Position numbers and translations under genes: made by a program. A DNA stretch of 64,000 nucleotides from assembly GCF_009650605.1 (NCBI RefSeq), contig NZ_WAJT01000001.1, positions 868,001 to 932,000 on the forward strand, read 5' to 3'. How positions within the stretch are numbered: the first letter of the stretch is position 1; every line of letters starts with the position of its first letter. The notes below the pieces were generated by a model. The model was not told the origin of the DNA. It was given only the letters and a program-made list of their open reading frames with translations, and ran no database searches. This document shows, one piece after another, positions 40,842-48,886 of the stretch. The DNA is from Labrenzia sp. CE80 (GTDB lineage Bacteria; Pseudomonadota; Alphaproteobacteria; Rhizobiales; Stappiaceae).

Positions 40842-41636
40842 TCAGGCTTCCTGTTTTTCTGGATAAAGCGGGGCAAAGAGGCCCTTGGACTGTGCGGTCC
40901 GGATGTCGGCAACCAGATCGCGCTGCGCAGCCTCGAACAGGTCGTCGACCTTGTCGAGGACGAAATAGACCGGTTGGTGGATGTCGATCCGATAGGGAGT
41001 CCTGAGAATGTCGATTACATCGAAGGGGCGGCGCAGGGCGTCCTGGCTTTCAACGCTGTAGGGAAGTTCCGTGGGCGATGAGGCAAGGCCGGATCCGAGC
41101 GCCTTGTAAGTGTCATCTTTACGCGTCAGGCCGAACTCGATGGTGAACCAGTAGAGCCGGATCAGCCAGGAAAAGTCGCGCGGCTCAAGCTTTGCGCCGG
41201 CTTCGCCGATGGCTTTCGAGAAATTGGCGAAACGCTCGTCAGTCAACAGCGGCGTGTGGCCGAAGATCTCGTGAAAGATGTCCGGTTCTTTGATGTAGTT
41301 GAAGTCCTCGCGGCTGCGGATGAACGACGCGGCCGGAAAGGTCCGGTCGGCGAGCATGGCGAAAAAACGGGAAAAGCCGATCAGAGCCGGAACCGGTTCA
41401 ACGCGCCAGCCGGTCAGGCTGCCGAGAACCTCGGAGATCTCGGTGCATTGGGGAACGTGGTCCGACGGCAGGGCGAGGCGGTCGAAGCCTGCGATGTATT
41501 CGGGCGCGGACCATTTGCGGATGTTGGGTTCCTGCTGGGCGTAGAGATCGCGCCAGACCAGGTCCTCGGAGCTGCTGTAGGTAATGCGGCCATCGGGGCC
41601 GGGCGTTTTTGCCGTATAGGCGCTGGTTTTAGCCAT
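40842..41636 (-). CDS. phhA: Phenylalanine 4-monooxygenase
   Basis: A 264-residue pterin-dependent aromatic amino acid hydroxylase of bacterial length. The iron ligands are His122 and His127 in FHEIFGHTPLL and Glu167 in YWFTIEFGL. It converts phenylalanine to tyrosine with phhB recycling the cofactor. It diverges from an Lrp-type regulator gene, as in other phh operons. Confidence 0.95.
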   Translation of the reverse strand: MAKTSAYTAKTPGPDGRITYSSSEDLVWRDLYAQQEPNIRKWSAPEYIAGFDRLALPSDHVPQCTEISEVLGSLTGWRVEPVPALIGFSRFFAMLADRTFPAASFIRSREDFNYIKEPDIFHEIFGHTPLLTDERFANFSKAIGEAGAKLEPRDFSWLIRLYWFTIEFGLTRKDDTYKALGSGLASSPTELPYSVESQDALRRPFDVIDILRTPYRIDIHQPVYFVLDKVDDLFEAAQRDLVADIRTAQSKGLFAPLYPEKQEA

Positions 41637-41699
41637 GGTGGTCTCCTCCTGAAGAAAGATTACGACCGTGCCTTGGGAATTAACGTTCCATTTTTTCGG

Positions 41700-41726
41700 A
41701 ATTTCTGCAAATCTAGCAAAGAAATT
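41700..41726. promoter_or_regulatory. Candidate Lrp-type operator between phhA and its regulator
   Basis: AATTTCT (41700-41706) and AGAAATT (41720-41726) are perfect inverted 7-mers whose centres are 20 bases apart, about two helical turns. They lie in the AT-rich 124-base gap between divergent phhA and the Lrp/AsnC gene. Confidence 0.5.
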
Positions 41727-41760
41727 GGCTTATTGAGAATTAAATGGGAAGAATCATCCA

Positions 41761-42234
41761 ATGACCTTACCTGCCGCGATCGATTCAACCGACCGGAAGC
41801 TTTTGGAACATTTGCAAAAGGATGGCCGGATCAGCACCAAGGATCTGGCAGAGGCTTCGAATATGTCGGTTTCACCCTGCTGGCGGCGGGTGAAGCGTCT
41901 GGAAGAAGTCGGCGTCATCGAGAAATACGTCGCCGTTCTCAACCGCAAACAACTCGGGCTGAATGCCATGGCCTATGTGCATGTCTCGCTGGTGGATCAC
42001 ACGCGCGACACCATCGAAGCTTTTGACGGTCTGGTGCAGAGCGATGATCAGGTGATCGAGTGCAGTTCGATCACGGGTGAGAGTGATTACGTGCTGAAGG
42101 TGGTGGCGCGGGATCCGGAAGAGCTGGAGACCTTCATCATGAAGCGGCTGCTTGGCCCCGGCCTGGTGCGTGCATCCATGACCAATTTCATCCTGCGCAA
42201 CACGAAGTCAGGCCTGGCACTGCCGCTGGAGTGA
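41761..42234 (+). CDS. Lrp/AsnC-family regulator, probable phh regulator
   Basis: A 157-residue Lrp/AsnC protein: helix-turn-helix DRKLLEHLQKDGRISTKDLA and MSVSPCWRRVKRLEEVGVIE, followed by the RAM domain with ITGESDYVLKVVARDPEELE. GGGAAG lies before the ATG at 41761. Divergence from phhA and the dyad between them suggest control of phenylalanine hydroxylation; the amino acid effector is probably phenylalanine or tyrosine (inference). Confidence 0.9.
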   Translation: MTLPAAIDSTDRKLLEHLQKDGRISTKDLAEASNMSVSPCWRRVKRLEEVGVIEKYVAVLNRKQLGLNAMAYVHVSLVDHTRDTIEAFDGLVQSDDQVIECSSITGESDYVLKVVARDPEELETFIMKRLLGPGLVRASMTNFILRNTKSGLALPLE

Positions 42235-42367
42235 ATTCTCAAACCTTTGGAAGATGCGCTGCCATATTGCACTTGGCGATGCTGACGTTTACGTAAGATT
42301 TCGGCAAAATAACGAGGCAGGTCAGGGGAGTGGCCTGCCGGCGCAGCAGCCTGGGAGGACAAGCCAC

Positions 42368-42793
42368 ATGATACCCGTGATGAATTCGCAGGAGGTCTCG
42401 GCGTTTTTGGACGAGGTCTTTCCGCAGATCCATGCGGGTGGGCGGGCCTATAGCGTCGACAGCATCTCGGAGGGCGTGGCTGTTGTCCGTCTGAGCGCGA
42501 CTGAGATGCATCTGAGGCCGGGGGGGACGGTTTCGGGACCGTCGATGATGGCACTTGCAGATCTCGCCGCCTATGTGGCGATCCTGGCTCATATCGGTCC
42601 GGTGGCGCTGGCGGTGACCACCAATCTCAACATCAATTTCCTGAGAAAGCCCGAGCCGGGCGATCTCCTGTGCACCTGCCGGATTCTCAAGCTTGGTAAG
42701 CGGCTGGCCGTTGTTGATTGCGCGATTGCCGGGGAGGGGGAAGAAGACTACGTCGCCCACGCGACGGCAACCTACTCGGTTCCGCCAAGGTGA
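42368..42793 (+). CDS. PaaI-family hotdog thioesterase
   Basis: A 141-residue hotdog-fold acyl-CoA thioesterase. Family segments are LRPGGTVSGPSMMALADLAAY (central helix with the catalytic Asp region) and VTTNLNINFLRKPEPGDLL. GGGAGG is seven bases before the ATG at 42368, so an upstream in-frame start is rejected. It is convergent with the GGDEF gene. It hydrolyses an unidentified acyl-CoA. Confidence 0.87.
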   Translation: MIPVMNSQEVSAFLDEVFPQIHAGGRAYSVDSISEGVAVVRLSATEMHLRPGGTVSGPSMMALADLAAYVAILAHIGPVALAVTTNLNINFLRKPEPGDLLCTCRILKLGKRLAVVDCAIAGEGEEDYVAHATATYSVPPR

Positions 42794-42813
42794 GGGTTGG
42801 CAAGCGTGTTTGC

Positions 42814-44196
42814 TCAGGCTGGTGCGCCGGACGCCGCGTCTAGCGAAGTCTCGCCGTCAGTCCTTTCGCCCGGGTCGGAAAAATGCGTCGTCTTTTCACC
42901 GAGCGCCGGCTCATATTCCACCGCCTGGTTGCGGCCGCGACGCTTGGCTTCATAGACCGCCAGGTCGGCCGCATGAAGGGCACCGCGTTTGGTGTCTTCG
43001 GCTTGCGCCACATAGGCCCCAATGCTCAGGCTGGTGAAGAACGCCGTACCGTGGCAATCGATGGGCCGGCGCATGCTCTTGCGCATTTGAGTGTAGGCTG
43101 CGCGCAGATCGTCCATGGTTGCCTGCGGGCAAAGCACCAGGAACTCGTCGCCGCCGTAGCGTCCGACCACGTGTACGTCGCCATGACCGTCGCCGGGCAG
43201 ATTTGCCTTCAGTGCCGCAGCGGTGTGTTTGAGAACCTGATCGCCGCATTGATGGCCGAACCGGTCATTGACCTGTTTGAAATTGTCTACGTCGATGAAG
43301 AGGATGCCCAGACCTGCGGGGTCTTTGCCTGGTCCGAAATGGGTATCGAGCACATCCGATATCGCGTTGCGATTCAAGACGCCAGTCAAGCGATCGAAGC
43401 GGTTTAGCTCCAGCTTCTGCTTGTCCGCACGGATCACCTGCCAAGCTCGGAAAGCAAAAGCTGCGACCGGCACGAGAACGATGAGCAATGTGCCGACGAT
43501 AAGATATTCGCCAACTTCATGGAAGGTCATCTCCAGCGATTCCATGAGATGGCTCACGTCGACGTTGACCTGGATCACACCCTGCAGCTCACCAGAGGGC
43601 GAATAGGCAGGCAAAAAGGCCTGGGCAAAGGCGTGCGGGATTTCGCCGCTCTCATGCTCGCCATGATCGCCGTGGGCCTCATGCCCATCACGGGCGTCGT
43701 GGGCATCCAGGTTGGCAATCTCTGGCAAATGATCGAGCTCTTCTTGATCAGAATGATCCATGTGAAAGAGTTCAACAATTGGCTGTTGATGCTCGAGCAC
43801 CTTCAGAGCGTTTTCCGTTTGGGCGCGGCTCGGATCGAAGTTCGAATGGCCCGTCACGAACGTCGGAACGCCGTCCTTGTTGAACAGCTGCAGATGCAAA
43901 ATCCCTCCCAGAAGAATGGGGTCGCTGATCCGGCGGATGTCCTCTTCCGAGGCTGCGCCCTCGGCGATCATGCTTGTGGCTGATGGGGTCGTGCTGAGAA
44001 AGCGGTCTGTCCAATTGAAGGCGTGCGCCTGCGCATTCGCACGAACCGAGGTGGTGATCTTGGATTGCAGCAGGTCCTCGACGGCCGCTGCGAGCAAGAG
44101 GGCACTACAAATCATCGCCCCGACAACCGCTGCCGCCGAAAGCCCATGTCTGAGAATGGTTTCCCTGATCACGACGCTCAAAGTCTGTTCCCTCAA
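42814..44196 (-). CDS. Membrane diguanylate cyclase with histidine-rich periplasmic sensor
   Basis: A 460-residue protein: transmembrane helix (about residues 20-40), a periplasmic domain (about 41-228), a second helix (about 230-250) and a C-terminal GGDEF domain with intact RYGGDEF (346-352) and FIDVDNFKQVND. The upstream I-site position RxxD is GxxH, so c-di-GMP product inhibition at this site is unlikely. The periplasmic part has ten histidines between residues 145 and 188 (for example GHEAHGDHGEHE), suggesting metal or pH sensing. The start is a weak TTG; a TTG five codons later is better spaced from GAGGGAA. Confidence 0.85.
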   Translation of the reverse strand: MREQTLSVVIRETILRHGLSAAAVVGAMICSALLLAAAVEDLLQSKITTSVRANAQAHAFNWTDRFLSTTPSATSMIAEGAASEEDIRRISDPILLGGILHLQLFNKDGVPTFVTGHSNFDPSRAQTENALKVLEHQQPIVELFHMDHSDQEELDHLPEIANLDAHDARDGHEAHGDHGEHESGEIPHAFAQAFLPAYSPSGELQGVIQVNVDVSHLMESLEMTFHEVGEYLIVGTLLIVLVPVAAFAFRAWQVIRADKQKLELNRFDRLTGVLNRNAISDVLDTHFGPGKDPAGLGILFIDVDNFKQVNDRFGHQCGDQVLKHTAAALKANLPGDGHGDVHVVGRYGGDEFLVLCPQATMDDLRAAYTQMRKSMRRPIDCHGTAFFTSLSIGAYVAQAEDTKRGALHAADLAVYEAKRRGRNQAVEYEPALGEKTTHFSDPGERTDGETSLDAASGAPA

Positions 44197-44317
44197 CGCA
44201 CTGTTTCGCGCGTAGTGTCCGGGAAATTTGTTTATTTGCCGTAAATCGGCATCAGTAAAAAACAGTACTTACCCCTCTGTAATTATTGTCAAAAGTGCGT
44301 ATTATATATCCCTACGT

Positions 44318-44408
44318 CACCTGGTCGTGCGGGGTATGATCGGCGCGGCACGTCGACTCGAAGGTGTCGGGCGAGTTTAATTTTGCGGTAATATGATACC
44401 GTTTTTTT
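44318..44408 (+). ncRNA. Candidate small RNA upstream of rplM
   Basis: A plus-strand terminator, CGGTA-ATATGA-TACCG plus seven Ts (44386-44408), lies in the gap between the leftward GGDEF gene and the rplM promoter with no plus-strand gene before it. Upstream, CACCT (44318-44322) pairs with AGGTG (44362-44366) and CGTGC (44326-44330) with GCACG (44348-44352), giving a nested fold that ends in the terminator hairpin. TATATC at 44305-44310 could be the -10; no convincing -35 was found. No known RNA family recognised. Confidence 0.35.
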
Positions 44409-44458
44409 AAGCTATTGTTTTTACTGGTTTATCTTGGGTGTAGATTGAATAAACGTGC

Positions 44459-44487
44459 TTGACCGACGTTTTTCGCTGGCGTATAAG
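44459..44487 (+). promoter_or_regulatory. Sigma-70-type promoter of rplM-rpsI
   Basis: TTGACC (44459-44464), a 17-base spacer and TATAAG (44482-44487) form a near-consensus housekeeping promoter, about 90 bases before the rplM start. The leader contains a short dyad TCCCAAATGGGA that could contribute to autoregulation. Confidence 0.85.
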
Positions 44488-44576
44488 CTGCCTCGACGAA
44501 TGTGAAGTCCGTCTTGCCTCCCAAATGGGAAGTGCGGCGGGCTTTTTGTTTCAAGACCAAATCATGGATCGAACAC

Positions 44577-45044
44577 ATGAAGACCTTCTCTGCCAAGCCG
44601 GCTGAGGTCGAGAAAAAGTGGATCTTGATCGACGCTGAAGGCATGGTCGTAGGCCGTCTGGCTGCCTACATCGCCAACCATCTGCGCGGCAAGCATCTGC
44701 CGACCTACACGCCTCACGTTGACACCGGCGACAACATTGTCGTGATCAACGCCGAGAAAGTGGTTCTGACCGGCCGCAAGTACGACAACAAGAAGTACTA
44801 CTGGCACACAGGCCATCCGGGCGGCATCAAGGAGCGCACAGCGCGCGCCATCATCGAGGGCAAGTTCCCCGAGCGCGTCTTGGAAAAGGCCGTGCAGCGC
44901 ATGATGCCGGGCGGTCCGCTGTCCAACAAGCAGCTGAAGAACCTGCGCGTTTACGCCGGTTCCGAGCATCCGCATGAAGCACAGGCGCCGACCCTGGTCG
45001 ACGTCAAGAGCCTCAACGACAAGAACGACGGCAAGAGGGCTTAA
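44577..45044 (+). CDS. rplM: 50S ribosomal protein L13
   Basis: A 155-residue L13 protein. Characteristic stretches are KWILIDAEGMVVGRLAAYIA, the RGKHLPTYTPHVDTGDNIVV segment and GMMP-type RMMPGGPLSNKQLKNLRVYA. The ATG at 44577 is chosen because the product then starts MKTFSAKPAEVEKKW, the usual alphaproteobacterial N-terminus. It is followed two bases later by rpsI, the conserved pair. Confidence 0.97.
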   Translation: MKTFSAKPAEVEKKWILIDAEGMVVGRLAAYIANHLRGKHLPTYTPHVDTGDNIVVINAEKVVLTGRKYDNKKYYWHTGHPGGIKERTARAIIEGKFPERVLEKAVQRMMPGGPLSNKQLKNLRVYAGSEHPHEAQAPTLVDVKSLNDKNDGKRA

Positions 45045-45046
45045 CG

Positions 45047-45523
45047 ATGGCTGAGCTGCAATCCCTGGAAGAACTGGGTGGCGCTGTCGAAACCGCCGCT
45101 CCCGAAGCGCCTGTATACGTCCAGAAGCTGGACGCACAGGGCCGTGCCTATGCCACTGGCAAGCGTAAGAACGCAATCGCACGCGTCTGGATCAAGCCGG
45201 GCACAGGCAAGATCATCGTCAACAAGAAAGAATACGCCGAGTATTTCGCTCGTCCGGTTCTTCAGATGGTTCTGCGTCAGCCGCTTATGCTGACAGATCG
45301 CCTGACCCAGTTTGACATCATCGCAACTGTTGTCGGCGGTGGCCTGTCTGGCCAGGCTGGTGCGGTTCGTCACGGCATTTCGAAGGCTCTGACCCACTAT
45401 GAGCCGGATCTGCGCGCTCCCCTGAAGAAGGGTGGCTTCCTGACCCGCGATAGCCGTGTTGTTGAACGTAAGAAGTTCGGCCGCGCGAAAGCCCGCAAGA
45501 GCTTCCAGTTCTCCAAGCGTTAA
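45047..45523 (+). CDS. rpsI: 30S ribosomal protein S9
   Basis: A 158-residue S9 with the alphaproteobacterial N-terminal extension before YATGKRKNAIARVWIKPG. The C-terminal tail RKKFGRAKARKSFQFSKR is the P-site tRNA-contacting SKR end. It is co-transcribed with rplM and followed by a strong terminator. Confidence 0.97.
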   Translation: MAELQSLEELGGAVETAAPEAPVYVQKLDAQGRAYATGKRKNAIARVWIKPGTGKIIVNKKEYAEYFARPVLQMVLRQPLMLTDRLTQFDIIATVVGGGLSGQAGAVRHGISKALTHYEPDLRAPLKKGGFLTRDSRVVERKKFGRAKARKSFQFSKR

Positions 45524-45550
45524 TCGCTGGAAGCAACTGTTTCAAATTGG

Positions 45551-45584
45551 AAAACCCGCCGGAACGATCCGGCGGGTTTTTTTG
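45551..45584 (+). terminator. Rho-independent terminator after rpsI
   Basis: AAAACCCGCCGG and CCGGCGGGTTTT form a 12-bp stem with a six-base loop (AACGAT), continued by more Ts. Confidence 0.93.
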
Positions 45585-45636
45585 TATTTTGGGGCTGCGG
45601 TGCTTGTTTTGACCGAAATGAAGTGCTGTTGAAGGC

Positions 45637-46944
45637 CTAGGCGCCTTTTCGTGGCTCTCCCGCTACGTAAGTCTCGACCACACTGCGATCATCGCCGAGG
45701 GTCTGCAGCAGGAAGAGTTCTTCCGGCAGGGTCTCGATCGTTTCCATTCGCAGCGCCATAGGCGGTGTAGCGCCTGCGTTCAGGACGATGACATCGGCGT
45801 CCGTGCCGGCTTCCAGCGTGCCGATGCGGTCGGATAGGGACAGCGCCTCGGCGTTGCCCTTGGTCGCCCAGTAGAAGGTTTCGAGCGGATGCAGACGCTG
45901 GCGCTGTAGCTGCAGGATCTTGTAGCCTTCGTCCAGTGTGCGCAGCATGGAATAGTTGGTGCCGCCACCGACATCGGTCGCAATGGCGGTGCGAATGCCG
46001 GCCCCCTCTAGACGGGCCTTGTCGAACAGACCACTGCCGAGAAACAGGTTCGAGGTTGGGCAGAAGACGGCGATGGAGCCGGTCTCCTTCATCACACCAA
46101 GCTCCCGCTCATTCATGTGAATGCAGTGGCCGAGAAGGGTCTTGGGGCCCAGCAGGCCGAAATCCTCATAAATTCCGAGATAGTCGGCGGCTTCCGGATA
46201 GAGCTCCTTGGTCAGCGCGATCTCGTTGTGATTCTCGTTGATGTGGGTCTGCAGATGGCAGTCCGGATGTTCCTTGAGCAGCGCGCCGGCAGCCTCAAGC
46301 TGGGCCGGAGTGGAGGTGATGGCGAAGCGCGGGGTGACGGCATAGTGCGTGCGCCCGCGGCCATGCCACTTTTGCAGCAGGGCCTTGCTCTCGTCATAGG
46401 AGGATTGTGCCGTGTCGCAGATCGCGTCGGGTGCATTGCGGTCCATCATGGTCTTGCCGCCAACCATCAGCATGCCGCGGTGTTCCGCTTCTTCGAAATA
46501 GGCGTCGACCGAATTGGGGTGGCTGGAGCAATAGGCGACTGCCGTCGTCGTTCCATTCGCCAGAAGTGCGTCGTAGAAACCCTTCGCAATGCGGGCGCCA
46601 TGGTCCTTGTCAGCGAACTTCTTTTCAGCTGGAAAGGTGTAGTCATTCAGCCAGTCGAGCAGCTGATCCGCCCAGGAGGCAATCACCTGTGCTTGCGGAA
46701 AATGGATGTGCGTGTCGATCAGACCGGGCAACAGAAGGTGAGGGCGGTGATCGACCTCCTGCGCCGTTGGGGAGGCGGCAGTGAGGACCTCGGCATAGAT
46801 CCCGCTTGCAACGATCTTGCCGTCACGAATCAGAAGCGCGCCGTCTTCCTCATAAGTATAGGCAGATGTGTCGTCAGGGCCGGAGGGTGCGGATTTGAAG
46901 GACAGAAGGCGTCCGCGCAGCAGCTTTTCGGTCTTGTTGTCCAC
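45637..46944 (-). CDS. guaD: Guanine deaminase
   Basis: A 435-residue amidohydrolase that converts guanine to xanthine. Zinc-site motifs are LIDTHIHFPQ, the QTHINENHNEI region, GHCIHMNERE and IATDVGGGTNYSM, matching guanine deaminase rather than other cytosine/adenosine deaminases. Length is typical. It stands alone, facing the rpsI terminator; the MerR gene lies 87 bases upstream in the same orientation. Confidence 0.93.
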   Translation of the reverse strand: MDNKTEKLLRGRLLSFKSAPSGPDDTSAYTYEEDGALLIRDGKIVASGIYAEVLTAASPTAQEVDHRPHLLLPGLIDTHIHFPQAQVIASWADQLLDWLNDYTFPAEKKFADKDHGARIAKGFYDALLANGTTTAVAYCSSHPNSVDAYFEEAEHRGMLMVGGKTMMDRNAPDAICDTAQSSYDESKALLQKWHGRGRTHYAVTPRFAITSTPAQLEAAGALLKEHPDCHLQTHINENHNEIALTKELYPEAADYLGIYEDFGLLGPKTLLGHCIHMNERELGVMKETGSIAVFCPTSNLFLGSGLFDKARLEGAGIRTAIATDVGGGTNYSMLRTLDEGYKILQLQRQRLHPLETFYWATKGNAEALSLSDRIGTLEAGTDADVIVLNAGATPPMALRMETIETLPEELFLLQTLGDDRSVVETYVAGEPRKGA

Positions 46945-47031
46945 GTCGTGGCCCTTTCGGCGCGAGAGGAAGAGGCTGCCAATACGGCAAACCTGCGCGG
47001 TTTAAACGGCCTTGGCGGCGAGAGCAAGGTT

Positions 47032-47478
47032 CTAGGGCTTGTTACTTGAGCGGCCGGGTGCGCTCGGCTTTCCGGCTTTTGCGGCTCGACGCCGGGTGCC
47101 GATTTGGAGCAACTTTTGAAACTTGCCGCAGTCCATGTGGGAGGGGTGCGGACATTCGGCCACGTGCTTGACGGCTTCGCGCAGCTTTTGCAGGCGCTTG
47201 ATCTGATCGTCAAGTTCCGCCACCCGTTCGAACAGCTTGTCGCGCGAGATCTTCGGTTGGCCGTTCGCCCCGATCATGCCCTTGATGTCTTCCAGTGAGA
47301 AACCAGCGGCCTTGCCGAGCGAAATGAAGGACAGCTTCAGCGCGATGTTCGGCTCGAACAACCGCTTCAGACCGCGCCGGCCCATGGATTCAATCAGGCC
47401 CTGTTCCTCGTAGTAGCGCAGCGTCGACGCTGCCACGCCGGTCTGTCTGGAGACTTCTGCAATATCGAGCAATTTCAT
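47032..47478 (-). CDS. MerR-family transcriptional regulator
   Basis: A 148-residue MerR regulator: KLLDIAEVSRQTGVAASTLR, YYEEQGLI, a coiled-coil dimerisation helix (about residues 78-108) and a short effector tail with VAECPHPSHMDCGKFQ. The Cys-His-His-Cys cluster could bind a metal, but it is not the four-cysteine iron-sulfur motif of oxidative-stress SoxR. The ATG at 47478 follows GAGG. The gene diverges from an MFS exporter through a MerR-type promoter. Confidence 0.88.
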   Translation of the reverse strand: MKLLDIAEVSRQTGVAASTLRYYEEQGLIESMGRRGLKRLFEPNIALKLSFISLGKAAGFSLEDIKGMIGANGQPKISRDKLFERVAELDDQIKRLQKLREAVKHVAECPHPSHMDCGKFQKLLQIGTRRRAAKAGKPSAPGRSSNKP

Positions 47479-47481
47479 CAC

Positions 47482-47512
47482 TTGACCTCAAGTTGACTTG
47501 AACTTGTACCCT
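47482..47512 (+). promoter_or_regulatory. MerR-controlled promoter with 19-base spacer
   Basis: TTGACC (47482-47487) and TACCCT (47507-47512) are separated by 19 bases, the lengthened spacing that MerR-family activators correct by DNA distortion. Inside the spacer is the dyad TCAAGT-TG-ACTTGA (47488-47501), close to the classic CCTCAAGTTAACTTGAGG box. It points toward the MFS gene and abuts the MerR start codon. Confidence 0.85.
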
Positions 47513-47546
47513 ACGCTCAACTTTTCAAAACGCAAGAGGTAGAGCT

Positions 47547-48773
47547 GTGTCGTTTTCCCCATCCGCCCATCCGTCGGATACTCCTTCCGCCACGCTTTTG
47601 AGGGACCTGCGCACCATCAGTCTGCTTCTGGCAGGCACGTTGGTGATCATGGCCGTTCCGACAATCAGCCCGGCCCTGGCCGGTCTCGAGGCGCGTTTTG
47701 GCCACGAACCTCATGCCGCGTTGATGACACGGCTCCTTGTCCCCGCACCGTCGCTCGTTGTGGTGCTGTCGGCGCCGGTGATCGGGTATCTCGCCGACCG
47801 GACTGGCAAGTCCCGTATGCTTCTGCTCGGGACGCTTCTCATCGCAATCGCAGGGACCGCAGGCCTCTATTTGCCCAGTCTGTCGCTCATCCTTGCGAGC
47901 CGCTTTGTCCTGGGAATTGGCGTGGCGATGATCATGACATCCCAGATTGCCCTGATCGGGGACTGTTTTGAAGGTGAGGCCCGCGCGAAGATCATGGGCT
48001 GGCAGATCTCCGCGCGCAATTTTGGCGGCATGATATTTGTGAGCCTTGGCGGGGTGTTCGCCGGATTTGATCCTCAGCTTCCTTTCGCCATTTTCACAAT
48101 TGCGCTCTTATACGCCCCGGTCATCTGGATCGCCTTCGGCATGGCGGGAGAACAAGGCGAAGAGGCGATGCCTCAGGCGGGTATGATGGCTTCGCTCAAT
48201 GAGGGCTGGTTTTTGCCTGCGCTGGCCTTGTCCGGCTTTATGATGCTGACCGTCGGCGTCTTTTTTCAGATGCCGACGCAGCTGCCGTTTTTTGTCGTAT
48301 CGCGTGGCTACGACAGTGCTTCGGTTACCGGGGGTGCGATGGCTGCATTGACGCTCGCTGGCGCTTTGGCTGCGCTGGCGACCGCCAGCCTGAAGAGGTC
48401 GCTTGGCGTCGCCGGCCTTTTCGCACTCGGATATCTGGCGATGGGGGCCGGTTTTGGCACTCTGTCCTTAGACGCCGGATTGCCGTTTCTGCTTCTGGGA
48501 ACCGTTCTGATCGGCGTCGGATACGCTATTTTGACGCCAGCCTTCACCGGGCTCTTGCTTCAACTCGTCCCGGCGGATCGCCGCGGTGCAGCCTCCGGGA
48601 TGCTGACGACCGGCGGGTTTATCGGCCAATTTGTATCACCGCTGGTCGCCACGCCGCTGATTGCTGCCTTCGGCTATGGCACGGTTTTTCTGGCCAGTGG
48701 CGGAATTCTCCTGATCCTGGGCCTCGGGGCGCTGTTCGTGGGGAGGATGGCCTTTTCTGTCAGGCCCGGTTGA
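47547..48773 (+). CDS. MFS transporter, probable efflux pump
   Basis: A 408-residue major facilitator protein with 12 predicted hydrophobic segments. The motif between helices 2 and 3 reads GYLADRTGKSRMLLLG, the classic G-x-L-a-D-r-x-G-r/k. The start is GTG at 47547 preceded by AGAGG. Control by a divergent MerR regulator suggests inducible drug or toxicant export; the substrate is unknown. Confidence 0.88.
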   Translation: MSFSPSAHPSDTPSATLLRDLRTISLLLAGTLVIMAVPTISPALAGLEARFGHEPHAALMTRLLVPAPSLVVVLSAPVIGYLADRTGKSRMLLLGTLLIAIAGTAGLYLPSLSLILASRFVLGIGVAMIMTSQIALIGDCFEGEARAKIMGWQISARNFGGMIFVSLGGVFAGFDPQLPFAIFTIALLYAPVIWIAFGMAGEQGEEAMPQAGMMASLNEGWFLPALALSGFMMLTVGVFFQMPTQLPFFVVSRGYDSASVTGGAMAALTLAGALAALATASLKRSLGVAGLFALGYLAMGAGFGTLSLDAGLPFLLLGTVLIGVGYAILTPAFTGLLLQLVPADRRGAASGMLTTGGFIGQFVSPLVATPLIAAFGYGTVFLASGGILLILGLGALFVGRMAFSVRPG

Positions 48774-48886
48774 GAAAAGTCGTCTTCAAGACCGGATTTA
48801 CATGGGCGCGCAAGTCCTGGCTTGAGACCACGCTTTGGCTGGGATAGGCCTTTCTGGTTCGTTCCTTTCAAAATGGATCCATCATC

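Noticed and set aside
39252..41081. 609-codon plus-strand open frame
   Set aside because: It runs antisense across four real genes (VOC, crotonase, phhB, phhA). A single frame spanning several genes is a compositional artefact.
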